Source of the DNA: Castor canadensis
Taxonomy: Eukaryota > Chordata > Mammalia > Rodentia > Castoridae
NCBI RefSeq assembly: GCF_047511655.1
Contig: NC_133386.1
Span: 173,311,146-173,375,145, forward strand
Length of the DNA stretch: 64,000 bases
Reading direction: 5' to 3'
Shown: in pieces, positions 35,640-47,115 of the stretch
Numbering within the stretch: the stretch's first letter is position 1
How the letters are laid out: each line of letters opens with the position of its first letter
Made by a program: the position numbers and the translations under genes
Notes under the pieces: generated by a model
Told to the model about the DNA's origin: nothing
What the model saw: the letters and a program-made list of their open reading frames with translations, nothing else
Databases searched by the model: none

Positions 35640-35812
35640 TATTGTGTACTCATGTATGAAAATGGAAAGATGAGACATGTTGAAACTATTCCAAGAATGG
35701 GGGGAGGGGAGGATAAAGAAGAATAATGGAAGGGTAAATCCAACTATGATACATTGTAAGGACTTCTGTAAATACCATGATGTACCCTCAGTACAACAAT
35801 AATAAAAAAAAG
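35640..35812 (+). repeat. L1 extended-tail terminus
   Basis: 'acatgttgaaactattccaa', 'gaatggggggagggg', 'taatggaagggtaaatccaa', 'ctatgatacattgtaaggac', 'accctcagtacaacaat' and an A-rich end. Homologous to 12750-12917. Confidence 0.8.
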
Positions 35813-35954
35813 ACTACAAATTTATTGATTTCATAGGAAATGTGAATTTTTAATGTTGGAATGAAAATATAACCAAATTTTGTGTTGGCAAATTCGTGAG
35901 TCATCCATAACTTTTGCTGTCTTTTGACTGAATAGACTAATATTTTGGTTGGAA

Positions 35955-36105
35955 TTTTTCTTTCATGTTTCTTTGGGGTTTTGAGAGAGTTTAACTGTGT
36001 AGCCCATGCTGGCTTGAACTTTATATGTAGTTGAAGCTGTCCTTGAACTTACACTCTTGTGCCTCAGACTCCTTTTTGTATTATGCACCATCATAGCTGC
36101 CTAGG
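35955..36105 (-). repeat. B1-like monomer
   Basis: 'gtttaactgtgtagcccatg', 'ctggcttgaactttatatgt' and 'cagactcctttttgtattat' are reverse-strand B1/7SL-derived words; diverged. Confidence 0.6.
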
Positions 36106-37033
36106 ATTTTTATTTCTACCTATTACTTGTTAGGGAAATGTTCCAGAACTGTCTAGAATTGTAATACTGCATCAACTCTGTTTGGTTTAATAGTATTAAT
36201 CTTATTTTAAGTCACCTAATGCTATGAAAGGCACATACTCATTAGTTTCCAGTGAGTATCCTATAAGGCCCACCAAATGCCATGTGTGGGCCTGAGATGG
36301 CTATTGCTTTCTGTGATGCCAGTCTGAAAAGAGGAAAATATGTTCTGGGTGTTCTGACTTCCTCTTAATTGCCTATTATGAACTCACTAACTTTCTAATG
36401 TGGACTGGAACTATTTGATTGTTTACCCCTAATTTTATTACTGGTTTTATAAACATGGATTTTTTTCCATAGAGTTAAATATGTAAATAACTTCTTGTTT
36501 TGATTACTCTATCTTGATGAATTTTGGAAGTTTTGAACAGCTTCATAGAACAAGAACAGTTCACATTAGGAAGATGAAAATTGTGGTGCCCCTTGTTGCC
36601 AAAATCATAGAAGAGGTCAATAGAAAAAACTCGAGTCATGTTTTAATATGAGATCTCCTGTTTTTTCACTTGATAATGAGATTCTGAAATTTTCCATCTA
36701 TAAAGACAGTTTATTTACCATATTACTTTCTATGCTAGCTTACACCTAAATGCTGCCATTATTGATTTGAACATTAGTTCTGTTTTCTTTAATTTGTCTA
36801 TGTGGTGTTATGAATGAAAATGATTTCTCCTTTAACAATGTGCCTCTGTTAGAATAAGTCACATGAGCAATTTTAAGGAAACTCAAAGTTTTCCAATAGT
36901 GTAGAAATTCTATTCCCTGAGAGGCCATAAAAGGATTTCAATTAGACTTGAAATTAGACACCTGAAATCCACATATTTCTCTCAGCTCCTTAGGCAAAAA
37001 TAACAAGTTAATAACTTAATTCACAGTTGTTTT

Positions 37034-37055
37034 TGTTGTTGTTGTTGTTGTTGTT
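37034..37055. repeat. (GTT)n microsatellite
   Basis: About seven GTT units followed by GTTTAG. Confidence 0.9.
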
Positions 37056-37599
37056 TAGTAGCAGGGGATTTGGTGTTCTGTTGCACAAATTCTTCTCTGA
37101 AATAAATCAGAATTTTAGTTTGTAATCTAAAACCTTGGGGTCCTGTAGCTCAGAACCCTGAACTAACCCAATTTGAAAGAAGAGCATTCCCAGTCTGTTA
37201 CAACAATCAATAGCTGAAATGCAGAATAGAAATGCAGCCTTACTATGTTTTAAAAGCTGTCATTTGGAAGGTTACAGTGATGTTTTCTGAATGGCAGTTT
37301 AGACCTAGTCTCTCTTTGCATTACATGTGTCCCTTGTCTTGAGAGAGTCTGCATTCACTCCTCCTTGTGTTCACAAGCTTATCTGATTCAAATGCAAAAT
37401 GTCAGAATGAGTGCTGAGCTTAGTACTATTCATATAGTAGACATGCAATAAATATTTATTGAGTGAACAAATAAGTAACCAAAAACCCCACCACAGACTG
37501 GGAGTTATTTTCTGACATAACATGGTTTGGGTCATGTGAACATGTTCAAATCTTTCCCATCCTTAACAAATTGGAACAAAACAAGAAAAAACAACCTTT

Positions 37600-38465
37600 C
37601 CTTTCACCACGGATCCCTCTTTGCCTACTGTCTATTTTTTTCTTCTTTATTTTTAACTCAAGACTTCAGAGGCCATTAGACTCTATCAGTTGGCACTGCT
37701 TCCTTTCCCCTCATTCCTCTTTCAATATACTACAAAATGTTTTTGGCCCCTATCATCTGCCTGGATGTGTTCTGAATGACAGCACCAACTACTTTACAAT
37801 GGCCCAATCCAGCATTCACTTCACTCTTTATTTTAATGGGTCTGACACCACTGGTCTTCCCTCCTGTCCCCCCACACTCTTGCTTTATTGGTTTTCACTT
37901 CACTAGTCTCTGAATCTTTGTGTGTTTCTTTAATAGTTCCTTTCTGCATCCTTGGGGGATTCCCACCCCCATCTACCCCTAATGAGTTGGTGCTCTGCAC
38001 TTAACCTATGCTTTTTATTACTCTACATACTTGGATCCATTTTCATCTTCAATTACTGCCTGTTATTCTTATGTCTACAAATCAGCAACTTTAGCATCAA
38101 ACCTTTTTTCTGAGTCTGTTGACCTCTCCATTTGCATTCTTTCAGGTACCTCCAAATTTAGTATGTTAACAAATGAACTTGTCTTTACCTGCTTACTTTC
38201 CTGCATTCTCTTTCTCCTACCAGTTCCATGTCCAGAGCTGCTAACTTTACTTCCTAAATGCTTCTCACATCATTGCGATCAGTGCCCTATCCTCCTTATC
38301 TCTTGAATGGACAGCTACAGCAGGATCCTGAGTGTAGTCTTCTGACTCCAGGTGTACCCCCCTCAAAGTGAACTATTTAGATATAATCTCCAAGAGGGCA
38401 GGGCCTTTTTTTTTTCGCTTTTATTGCAGGTGCACAGTAAAAATTTGAATAAATGAAGGAATTTA
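37600..38465 (+). repeat. L2 element
   Basis: Pyrimidine-rich L2-style text ends with 'aatctccaagagggcagggc', a T-run, 'aggtgcacagtaaaaatttg' and 'aataaatgaagga'. The open frames in it (37571-37906, 38031-38306) are chance frames of L2. Confidence 0.6.
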
Positions 38466-38559
38466 TGTGAAATGCATAGATGATAAGTGTCTGCCCTGCT
38501 TTCAAAAAATCCTTCAAGGACTTTTTGTCATCTCTAGGATGATTTGGCATCATCATCAA

Positions 38560-39070
38560 CTTTTGTCACTCTCTCCCTTACAATTTATGCTCTGACAGTG
38601 TTGAACTAGTTTCAGACTCACAGATAAGAAATTGTGAGTCTTATTTCCCTGACTTGCTCTTGCTAACTCCCTTGTCTGCAAAGCTGTTCTTCCATCAGCC
38701 TTGTTAACTAATACACCTTTTAAGAGCCTGCTTAAATAGTGCCCCTTCCAGCTGTCTCTGATTCCTTCCCAGTCTCCTTTAGTCTGGCCTGAGTTAGGTG
38801 TCCCTTCTCTGTTCTCATCACCCCTTAACTGTACCATTTGTACTTACCACATTTTACTATAATGATTTGTTTATCTGAGATGTGTTCATCTCACTTGTCT
38901 GTGATTTCTCACAGGTCTTTTCCTTATATCCCCCTCACCTCACACTGACACTTTGACTCAGGAATATGCTGGCCACTTTGCATTATATATCCCAGATAGT
39001 TTAAAATATTCTGAGAATCATATTTTCCCATTGCATATATTAAATTACAGCTGCTTTGGGGTCCTTGCTT
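38560..39070 (+). repeat. Second L2 fragment
   Basis: 'tagtgccccttccagctgtc', 'tctgattccttcccagtctc', 'accatttgtacttaccacat', 'ttactataatgatttgttta' and 'gatgtgttcatctcacttgt' are in L2 order. Confidence 0.65.
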
Positions 39071-39779
39071 TTTTAGTTCAGCATTTAACTGCCTAGGAAA
39101 ATAACCTAGCAATAACTGCTATTAATAAATTTTAGTTTCTAAGTGAAGAAATTTATATCTTTAAGGGAGGGCTCTAAGGTGGATTCTGAGTCCTAATGTA
39201 GTGCATACACATGGGATAGGTAGATGTATGATGACATGCTTTTAGAGCAGGCATAAGAGAGTGACAGAGAATCCTATTATCCAGAGTGCACTGGTAGAGA
39301 TGGGGTCTCTTCTGTGTTCTAGCCCATGGATCAGTTAGAATCAGGTATGCACACACTTCGTCAAGATGAAGTGTGGCCAAGTCTGTAAGCCTCAGTACTT
39401 ACTGCTGAGTTGAGTTGGAGATGGATCACACACTTATATTTAGGAAACAAACATTTTGTGCATTGTGGTTGTGTTTCTTTATTTGAGCTTGTCTTTGCAA
39501 TATTGCTCTTCTATCACTTTGGCTGTGGTGAGAATAAATTTAATCTCAGAAAGTGATGGAAATGGACAGATCAGTCACTCTACTCTGTGAGCAGATTTGA
39601 TTCCTGTGTGCAGCTGCTCTTTTGAAAGCAGTCATGGGGTTATATGTGGCCTTGAGTCTTTTCTGAGGTAGACTGTGGGAACTGTTCAGCTTCTTCAGAA
39701 TGGGTCTTTTCATCCAACGAACATTGACTTGGTTGACTCTTGCTGATGATATTTGAGCAAGTATGGCTTTATTTGAAGC

Positions 39780-39975
39780 AGATTGCCCTGAGTTTAATGT
39801 TTCTTCTCCTCCCTTATTGTGTAACCTTGGGCAAGTTCCGTAGTCTTTCAGAGCTTTATAAGATGAGGATAACAGTAAGTACTGGCAGGGCTCTTTGAAG
39901 CTTACTGCTGAGGCCCACATGGTTCCTGCTTCTAGGGCAGGCACATGGTAGGAACTCACTTAATGGCAGCTCTTG
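39780..39975 (+). repeat. MIR
   Basis: 'gtgtaaccttgggcaagttc', 'tctttcagagctttataaga', 'tgaggataacagtaagtact' and 'gcaggcacatggtaggaact'. The 137-codon minus-strand frame at 39546-39959 partly overlaps it. Confidence 0.75.
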
Positions 39976-40597
39976 TCATCACTTTTTTTAGGAAAGCATA
40001 CAGACCCTTTCTAATCAAGAGGAATTTGTTTTCTTGCTGGTTTTACTAAGAAAGAATGACAAATGGCTGGGTGTTTGCTATTAGTACTACACACCTAACT
40101 ATAAGACATGACTTCCTGAACAGATAGGAGAGATCTGCTTTTAGTGAGTTCTTTTTCCCCTTTAGTAGCAGCACAGAGTTTCTGAACAATATGCTGCATT
40201 TTAAAAACATCGCAAAAGCCACTCAATGAGATCTTCCATGCAGGAATATTTCAAGCTGATTATAGTTTCAGGGCATTTTTCATTCTTGCATAAACTTTAT
40301 TTTCAGTTATTCTGGCATCACCATACGCATAATACAGCTGGATGGAGGTACTGGGTGATTTCGCTGTATCATGCACCATTTGCTTTTGGAGGGGTTTTTA
40401 AGGGGGTGATATAATGAGATTTGAGGCATTCTCTTTTTGTTTATTGGAAAATATGCTTTTTATTTATCATTCTTTAGGAAGTATTTAAAAATTCAAATGA
40501 CATGTACAAAACTATTACCTATCTTTGCAGCTACTCTTACTTATAGATAAATGGTAATATATTAAAAATTACTGGTAGGAAAAAAGGAATTCTGATC

Positions 40598-40815
40598 TTT
40601 TTTTTTTTTTTTTGATGGTATTGGGGTTTGAACTCAGAGCTTCATACTTGCAAAACAGGTGATCTACTGCTTGAGTCACACCTCCAGTCCATTTCTCTTA
40701 TTTTGGAGTTGGGTTCTTATGAAATATTTGCCTGGACTGGCCTCAAAACATAATCCTCCTGATCTCAGCCTCCCAAGTAGCTAGGATTATAGGAGTGAAC
40801 CATTGGAACCTGGCT
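40598..40815 (-). repeat. Composite SINE (ID unit plus B1-like unit)
   Basis: A 16-nt T-run, GGGGTTTGAACTCAGAGCTT, 'gcttgagtcacacctccagt', then B1-like 'gcctggactggcctcaaaac', 'gatctcagcctcccaagtag' and 'gaaccattggaacctggc'. It lies in the last IFTAP intron, about 540 bp before the terminal exon. Confidence 0.85.
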
Positions 40816-41352
40816 TATAATTTAAGCTGATACTATACTTAAATCCTCCTATATTGGACAGGGGTTTATGGATACTATCTGAAGAAGTATATTAAGTTAG
40901 GTTATTTTTATCCTTGAAAATTATGTTTTATTAATATAGGTCTTTTTAAGTAAATGATGAAAATATATTTAAGATTGATCAAAATTTTAATGTATATTTT
41001 CTTACATTTTAATGTGACTCCTGGTTTTTCCATATGCCTCTAGCCCTGATGCTACAAGTGGTAAAGATTGTAATGAATGTGTGAGAGGGAGACTTTCCAA
41101 TTCTTGCCTTTGGCAGAATTAGCTAATGATATTCATTCAGATACAGCATGATACAAATGGGGCATATTAAGAAGCTTAAATTAGGTCAGATTGAATAATT
41201 GAATTTATTTCTTTACTTAAAAACAGCTTAATCAGCTGAGAGTGCTGAAGTCTCGAAAAAGTTTAATTAAATATTAATAGGCAGTTTATGTTTTCAACTT
41301 TATCTTCATTTACAATGACTGTATATTTTTCTTCCTTTGTTACCTCTTATAG

Positions 41353-41514
41353 ATACTCGGAGATGAAGTTCAGCCCTTTTCACTTGATGAAGATTTTGAT
41401 TATGATAATGTGACTTTAACCCCCAAGTTCACTCCTGGAGAGATAGAGGCCATTAAACAGCTATTGAAGCAAGAGAGAATGAACACCAACATTGACTTAG
41501 AGGCACCCCCATGA
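41353..41514 (+). CDS. IFTAP: IFTAP terminal coding exon
   Basis: The acceptor TACCTCTTATAG ends at 41352. The exon encodes 53 residues: [20 protein letters not shown], then [20 protein letters not shown], then [13 protein letters not shown] and TGA (41512-41514). The [10 protein letters not shown] acidic/aromatic motif followed by a [14 protein letters not shown] helix is the most conserved C-terminal feature of IFTAP and the clearest evidence for the gene's identity. By family knowledge the C-terminal part is implicated in binding IFT-A, though I cannot show that from sequence. The visible exons total about 198 residues; without the 24-residue optional exon and with the missing N-terminus this fits a protein of roughly 220 residues. 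Confidence 0.94.
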   Translation: MLGDEVQPFSLDEDFDYDNVTLTPKFTPGEIEAIKQLLKQERMNTNIDLEAPP

Positions 41515-41600
41515 CTGAGTCACTAAGGCATCTTTGTGTTTATTTTTATTTTATTCTTATTCAAGCAACATTAGAATAAAAGATAAACCAATGGTAATTC
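41515..41600 (+). other. IFTAP: IFTAP 3' UTR (short)
   Basis: The UTR runs from the stop codon to a cleavage site inferred 10-25 nt after the AATAAA at 41575-41580. It is AT-rich, with T-runs near 41540. The resulting 3' UTR is only about 80-90 nt. No later strong signal with better context was obvious, but an alternative longer UTR cannot be excluded. Confidence 0.7.
41575..41580 (+). promoter_or_regulatory. IFTAP: AATAAA polyadenylation signal of IFTAP
   Basis: A canonical AATAAA hexamer lies 61 nt after the stop codon. It is followed by a GT-rich element (GTTTCCATGTGTG, 41611-41623), the arrangement expected for a mammalian cleavage/polyadenylation site. Confidence 0.8.
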
Positions 41601-42334
41601 CCTTGTGGAAGTTTCCATGTGTGCATTCATTTATCAGTTATCTATTATTAGGGAGATAAAGGAACTAATAAGACCAAAGAGATTGCTTCCCTGACGGATT
41701 TCTCTTCCTGTCATGTTTATTGCATCCTGTAATAGGTTGGGGAGATGGGAGTGGGAAATGGGAATAGGAAGTAATGACTGCTGAAGGTTCCATTTGATGA
41801 GATCATTGCACAAGGTATGTGTTTATTGTAATGAGGACTGGAAATGATCCCATCCCCATCTTCTTGGGGGTGAAGGACAATTACACATGCAAAACATTGT
41901 CGTAATACAAAGAGAAAAATTGCTTTTATGAGGAGGTCACTGGTTCCAGCTCTCTGGAGGGTGTGACATCAGTGTGATTGTTGAGAGACTAGGCTTCTGT
42001 TATTAATTCAGAAGAGCTTCATCAAATAAGAAAGCATCCGAGAGCTGATTATATGTCATATATGGAATTCTTGGATTTTTGTTATTACCACTAAACCATG
42101 TAGCATAGTAGTTACAAAATGCAAGGAATTACCTCTGTCTTCAGAAGCTTAAAATACAATGTGGAAAGGCAGGACAAAACCAGATGATGTAAAAACATAT
42201 TATGAAATGCTGATTATGTAGAATACAATTAGGGGAATGAAAAAAGGGGTGAAGGCACAGAACAAGGGGTTTATACGTATGAAGTAATGAGTACAAATCA
42301 AATGTATGTAATCTTCATTGATTTTCTTTTATAT

Positions 42335-42925
42335 GCTTTATTTTTAGAGCAGTTTTATGTTCACAGCAAAATTGAGGACAAAGAGAGTTCTCCTATACTC
42401 CTCACTACACACCCCCCCAGATTCCCCTACTATCATCATCCCATACTGGAGAGTACATTTGGTTTTGTTTTGGGTTGCTGTTACTTTCCTTCTCTCTTTT
42501 TCTTCCCCTGTGATAAGAACACTTAGCATGAGATCTACTCTTTTCAATTTTTAAGTAGATGATTCAATATTATCAACTATATGTACAATATTGTACAGAA
42601 GATCTCTAGAATTTACTCTCATATAAGTGAAACTCTGTGCCTACTGAACAGCAACTCTCCATTCTCCCTGCTCCAGACCACCACTCTGCTATTAGAGACG
42701 CCCCATGTAAGATGACGTGGAGCATTTGTCCTGTGATTGACTTATTTCACTTAGTGTAATGTCCTCTAGGTTCACCCATATTGTTATATAAGGCAGGATT
42801 TCCTTGTTTTTAAGGCAGAATAGTATTTCACTATAGGCATATTTTCTCTATTCCTCAGTCAGTGGACATATAGGTTATTCTCATATCTTGGCTATTGTGA
42901 CTAATGCTGTGGGTGTATGCTTGTA
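42335..42925 (-). mobile_element. L1M 3' region, reverse strand
   Basis: 'gagcagttttatgttcacag', 'caaaattgaggacaaagaga', 'ttgacttatttcacttagtg', 'taatgtcctctaggttcacc' and 'ctattcctcagtcagtggac' form a clear reverse-strand L1M. Small frames here are repeat artefacts. Confidence 0.85.
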
Positions 42926-43059
42926 TACATATACATGTACTTATGTGTGTATGAAGAATTGTGTTAGTAAGTATTCACAAAAATGCCATTTATATTCTTT
43001 ACTAAAGAATGCTCTGAATTTCATGTTGCAGTAGAGTCAAGTGCTTTGCATATTTATTT

Positions 43060-43198
43060 TTATTCATTGAACAAACTTTCATAAAGCACCATTTATGTCT
43101 CAGGCCTTATTTTAGTAGGAAGTAGGGAAGATACAAGTAAATTAGATATGGTCTAATTTAGTAGAGAAATGATTGCACAAATAATTATAGCAGAGGTA
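43060..43198 (-). repeat. L2 3' end, reverse strand
   Basis: 'attcattgaacaaactttca', 'taaagcaccatttatgtctc', 'aggccttattttagtaggaa' match the reverse-strand L2 terminus. Confidence 0.6.
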
Positions 43199-43680
43199 TA
43201 CTGTCCATATCATAGCTACTAGTTGCATCTCAAGGACTGGAATACTTGAAATGTACCCAGTGTGATTGAGCAGCTAATTTTAAAATGTTATTTAATTTTT
43301 ATTTCAGTTCAAAATAAAAAACTGTTATTTGATTCAGTTTTTTAGAAAACTTCCAAGTAGAACAAATTAGGTATGTGAATCTACTTTTTTAAGTGTAAAT
43401 TTTGTAAATCTAAATATAGGTCAGTTATTTTTGATGACATCTCTGTGTCTGAATTTAAAATATAATGGTAAAGTAAAATACACATAGGATTTTGAAGAAA
43501 GAAAAATTGTATCATTTTGTATTGATTATGTGTTGAAATGATACTATTTTGGATTTACCAGGTTAAATGAAATTTATTATTAAAATTCATTAATTTCTTT
43601 TTACCTTTTTAATTAGGCTACTAGGAAATTTAAAGGCACAGCATGCCTTTTTTATTTAGAGTGCTGCAGTAGAGGGTAAT
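43199..43680. repeat. Ancient mammalian interspersed repeat, copy 2
   Basis: Shares ordered blocks with 2724-3213 (GGTATGTGAATCTACTTTTT, GATACTATTTTGGATTTACC, GGTTAAATGAAATTTATTAT, GGCTACTAGGAAATTTAAAG), confirming a shared repeat family about 40 kb away. Confidence 0.65.
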
Positions 43681-44499
43681 CTGTGTCATAAGAGAATTGT
43701 GTGCCAAGATCTACTGGGCAAAGCAAGTTGGAGTTATTTAATTATTCTTTGGGTAGATAGGGAATCTTCAAAGAGGAGGTGTCAGAGTCACCTGGAAGCC
43801 TTTGAATGAAATTGTTTTGTCTGCATCATACCATTATGCCTGACCTAACTAGCAGATACTTCTTTATGGTTGCCTTTCAGTTTTAGAGATCCCTTAAATT
43901 GATGGAAATGGTTTGTTTTTCATTGTCTGGCAAGCTGTAACTCTAAGCCTGTGCTTATAGTGATAAGTAGTGCTTACCTGGAAGAGGTAGTGCCAACAAA
44001 ATTAAGATTAGTAAAAAATAGAAGATAAGGAGAAGCATCTAGGGGCTACACCAAAATTGGGAAGGAAGATCATGAAAAATTTCAAGTATCCTGAAATATT
44101 GTTACAGTTGCAGCATAAACTGACTTGAAATGGAGAAGATTTTACTTCAAGCCTGCAACATCAGTTGCAGCTTGAATGTGGCGGCTATCTTAGCAGCGTA
44201 GCACAGAAGGTGAAAAAAACCACTCATTCCTGATAATGAACTTCTCTGATTCCTTTATCAGGAATTCTCTTTCCTTTTTCCATGATGAGATACACCTGAA
44301 TCTTCATTTAAAAGAACTTTTCCCTCTATGATAGCTGACTGTATGTTTGAATTAAAATATGATAAAATACAGTTAAGGAAAAAAATACAGTTTAAAGAAA
44401 AAAATCATTTCACTTGCTTGTTCCTTAGAAGTTGATTAAGTGAATACAGTAGCATGGGAAATTGATATGAAGATAGAATCTTACTGAGATTTTTCGAGA

Positions 44500-44975
44500 G
44501 TTTCTCCATATGAGAAGCCTTTACCATAACGTGCCTCCCATTTACTTCTCCTACCTCATCTTGTACCATCTTCCTCATTTCTTAACTATGTTCTAGCTTG
44601 TTGGTACTCTTTTTTGATTTTTAACCTCTCCAACTTGTTTCTCCCTTAGGTCCTTTACACTGTTCTTCTTTCTTGGTCTTTCTGATTGTCATGTGGCTGG
44701 ATCCTTTTCATGAATTAGGCCTCAGATGAATTGTGTGTTTCTAGAGTCTCTGTTAACCCTATTTAGAATAATCCCTTCCTCACAAACCTCTGTCCCCTTA
44801 CTGTGCATTCTGTTACACAAGGAGACCTTAGCTTGTCTTCTTTGCATTAGAATGTGAGCTACAAGAGGTTACAGACTCAGTCTATCGTCTCATTGCTGTA
44901 TCCCTTATTACCGAAAAATCCAGATCCAAGTAAAGTAAGTGTTCAATAGGTATTTACTGAACGAGTCAAACCTAG
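44500..44975 (+). repeat. L2 element
   Basis: 'ggtcctttacactgttcttc', 'aatcccttcctcacaaacct', 'gcattagaatgtgagctaca', 'agtgttcaataggtatttac' and 'tgaacgagt' form the ordered L2 3' end. Confidence 0.75.
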
Positions 44976-45209
44976 AAGTATAAGCTTATTAGCTTGAAGA
45001 ACTTGGAAGTCCATTTCATCAGTTTGGTTAGATACTGATCGGGTACTTTTTATATTCAAGGCATAAATAAGGTATTACTTTCTAAACTGACAATAGTTGA
45101 TTGTCAATGCAAATTTCAGGACCTCACTTGGTTGGCTTCAACTGTCTCATGCTCAGCACCCTCCTTTTCCTTGTCCTGACTCCATGAGGACTGAGAGAAG
45201 TGGCTTCTC

Positions 45210-45690
45210 ATGAGATGAAGTTCCCACTTCTCAACCTCTTTTGAAACCTTGTTATGACTTCTTCTATTAAAAATCCTTTTGAGAAGCAATTCAGGTGATA
45301 CAGTAAGGACATTGCCAGCATTTGTGAGCTGACACTTAAAGAAAAACTAGAAAGGTGAGAGAAAAGAAGACATGAAGAGTGAGGTGGGTAGAAGGAAAAA
45401 AAATCCATTTTGGTAGCTATCTGCAAAACAAACTCCTTTGCCCACTCATTCAAAATGTTCATGCTTAAAAGTGTCATCAAACTTCAGAGGTGGACTTAAA
45501 ACCTAACCCCTTTATTTTCTTTGTATTTTATTTATCCTGAGTGCAGTGTGATCCATGAGAGGTTTTTAAGCAGAGGAGAGACGTGATTTGGATGTACAGT
45601 TGAGTTAAAATGGATGAGAAGGGAGCCAGGTAATGCTGTACTGGGAAGAGTGAAATTGAGGGGTTTGCAGTACTGGATTGTGAAAACCTT
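45210..45690. other. Intergenic sequence, weak L2-like 3' portion
   Basis: 45540-45690 (GTGATCCATGAGAGGTTTTT, 'aagcagaggagagacgtgat') resembles a reverse-strand L2/L2-like internal piece. The preceding part looks unique and no gene is seen. Confidence 0.4.
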
Positions 45691-46115
45691 TTTGTTTTTT
45701 CCTGTGGAAGTTTATGTGACCTCAGAATCTCCAGGATTCTGAAACTTTATGATGATATGTGTTGGCATTCCTCTCTTTTCATCCTTTGTGCTGGATACTC
45801 AGTAGAGTTTTAGTCTGGAAATTTAATGTCTTTCAGTTTTGGAAAATTTTCTCAAATTTTTTTTTATAATTTCTTTAAAAAAAATTTTTTCTTTTCCCTT
45901 TCTTTCCATGGCATCCTCCTTTTTGGATGACCAACTTCTTAGATTACTACTCTAATATTTTTGTGCTCTCCTCTCTCCTATTTTTTTTTAATCTCTGCTG
46001 TATTTTCTGAGTGATTTTCTGAACTTGTTCTTCTATATTTTTCACAATGGATATATTATCTTAGTTTTTTGAATTTTATGTTATTTTAAAATTCACATTT
46101 TTTTTAGATAGTCAA
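45691..46115 (-). mobile_element. L1M-type 3' UTR, reverse strand
   Basis: T-rich block with 'cttatttcctgtggaag'-like text, 'ttggaaaattttctcaaatt', 'gctgtattttctgagtgatt' and 'gaacttgttcttctatattt', resembling 28330-29230 in style. Confidence 0.5.
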
Positions 46116-46439
46116 ATACCAAGAAACGCATTCTTTTTGCCAGATTTGTATCAGGACTGGACCATTAGAAGGGTGAAGGTGAAGATACTTTCCTGTCCTT
46201 TATAAAGGTCTGTGCCTCTTAATGGTAAGCACTTGTGTTTGGTGTGCTAAATGAATGAGCAGTAGGGAGTAGAGTGGGGTAAGAAGACGGTCCTGGATAT
46301 TCCCACCATGTTGTAGAAAGCCTCCAGTGTACCCAGCTGTAGCTAGGTAAGTTCTAGGATGCATGACTGAGAAAGGGAGAGTTGTATCAGGGTGGTAGTT
46401 GTCTTGACAGCCTGCCTTTGGTGTGTGCAAGGTGTTCAT

Positions 46440-47115
46440 GTGTTAGGATTACTGTCCTCTAAAACAGCTCCTCTTTCTCTCTCCAACATTCCTCCTTCTT
46501 CAATGTACCACACTGGTTGCTAGAGTCTGTTTGTTTTGCCACTGCATTACTTTTCAATTCCAATCTCTTCTCTGCATTTCCCTTGCAATTATTCATGCCT
46601 TCATTATTTACTTATTTTCTTATGGGGGCCTTACTTTCTAACTAGCATCTAAAAATGCCTCTATTCTTGTAATCCTAATTTGTTTCATGCATTGATTTCC
46701 TATTAATCTTTGTGTTTCTCACTTGTTTCAAAATTGCCACTAGCTTCTCATTGTCTAGTGAATTGCTAAAAAGGATTTTTTTCATGTACTAAAAAAACTG
46801 ACTACACATGTACCTGTCTACCCACATGCCTTTGTTCTTATTGTTCTTTCTATCTGGATGGTCACACATTTCTGCTCAGTGACTTTCTGTTCATCCTTTA
46901 AGGTGTATCCCAGGGTCACATGCTTCATGAAGTCTTTCTGATTACCTCAACTAAGTATAATTTCATTTTCCCCAGAATCTTAATATAATTTTGTCACACT
47001 TGTATTTGCAACATTCTGCCTTATAGCTTATTTGTGTATACATCCCAACTACTAGATCAAGGACCAAATCTCATTCATTCTTGTATCTTTAGTGAGCATT
47101 CTCTCTTGTACATCT
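46440..47115 (+). repeat. L2 element, long copy
   Basis: 'tacccacatgcctttgttct', 'tctgctcagtgactttctgt', 'tcatcctttaaggtgtatcc', 'catgaagtctttctgattac', 'ccccagaatcttaatataat', 'actagatcaaggaccaaatc' are in correct L2 order. Confidence 0.85.

Noticed and set aside
37034..37055. Short regular repeats as a CRISPR-like array
   Set aside because: A plain (GTT)n microsatellite in mammalian DNA, with no spacers.
39546..39959. 137-codon minus-strand frame
   Set aside because: Partly covered by a MIR at 39780-39975, so it is repeat-derived.
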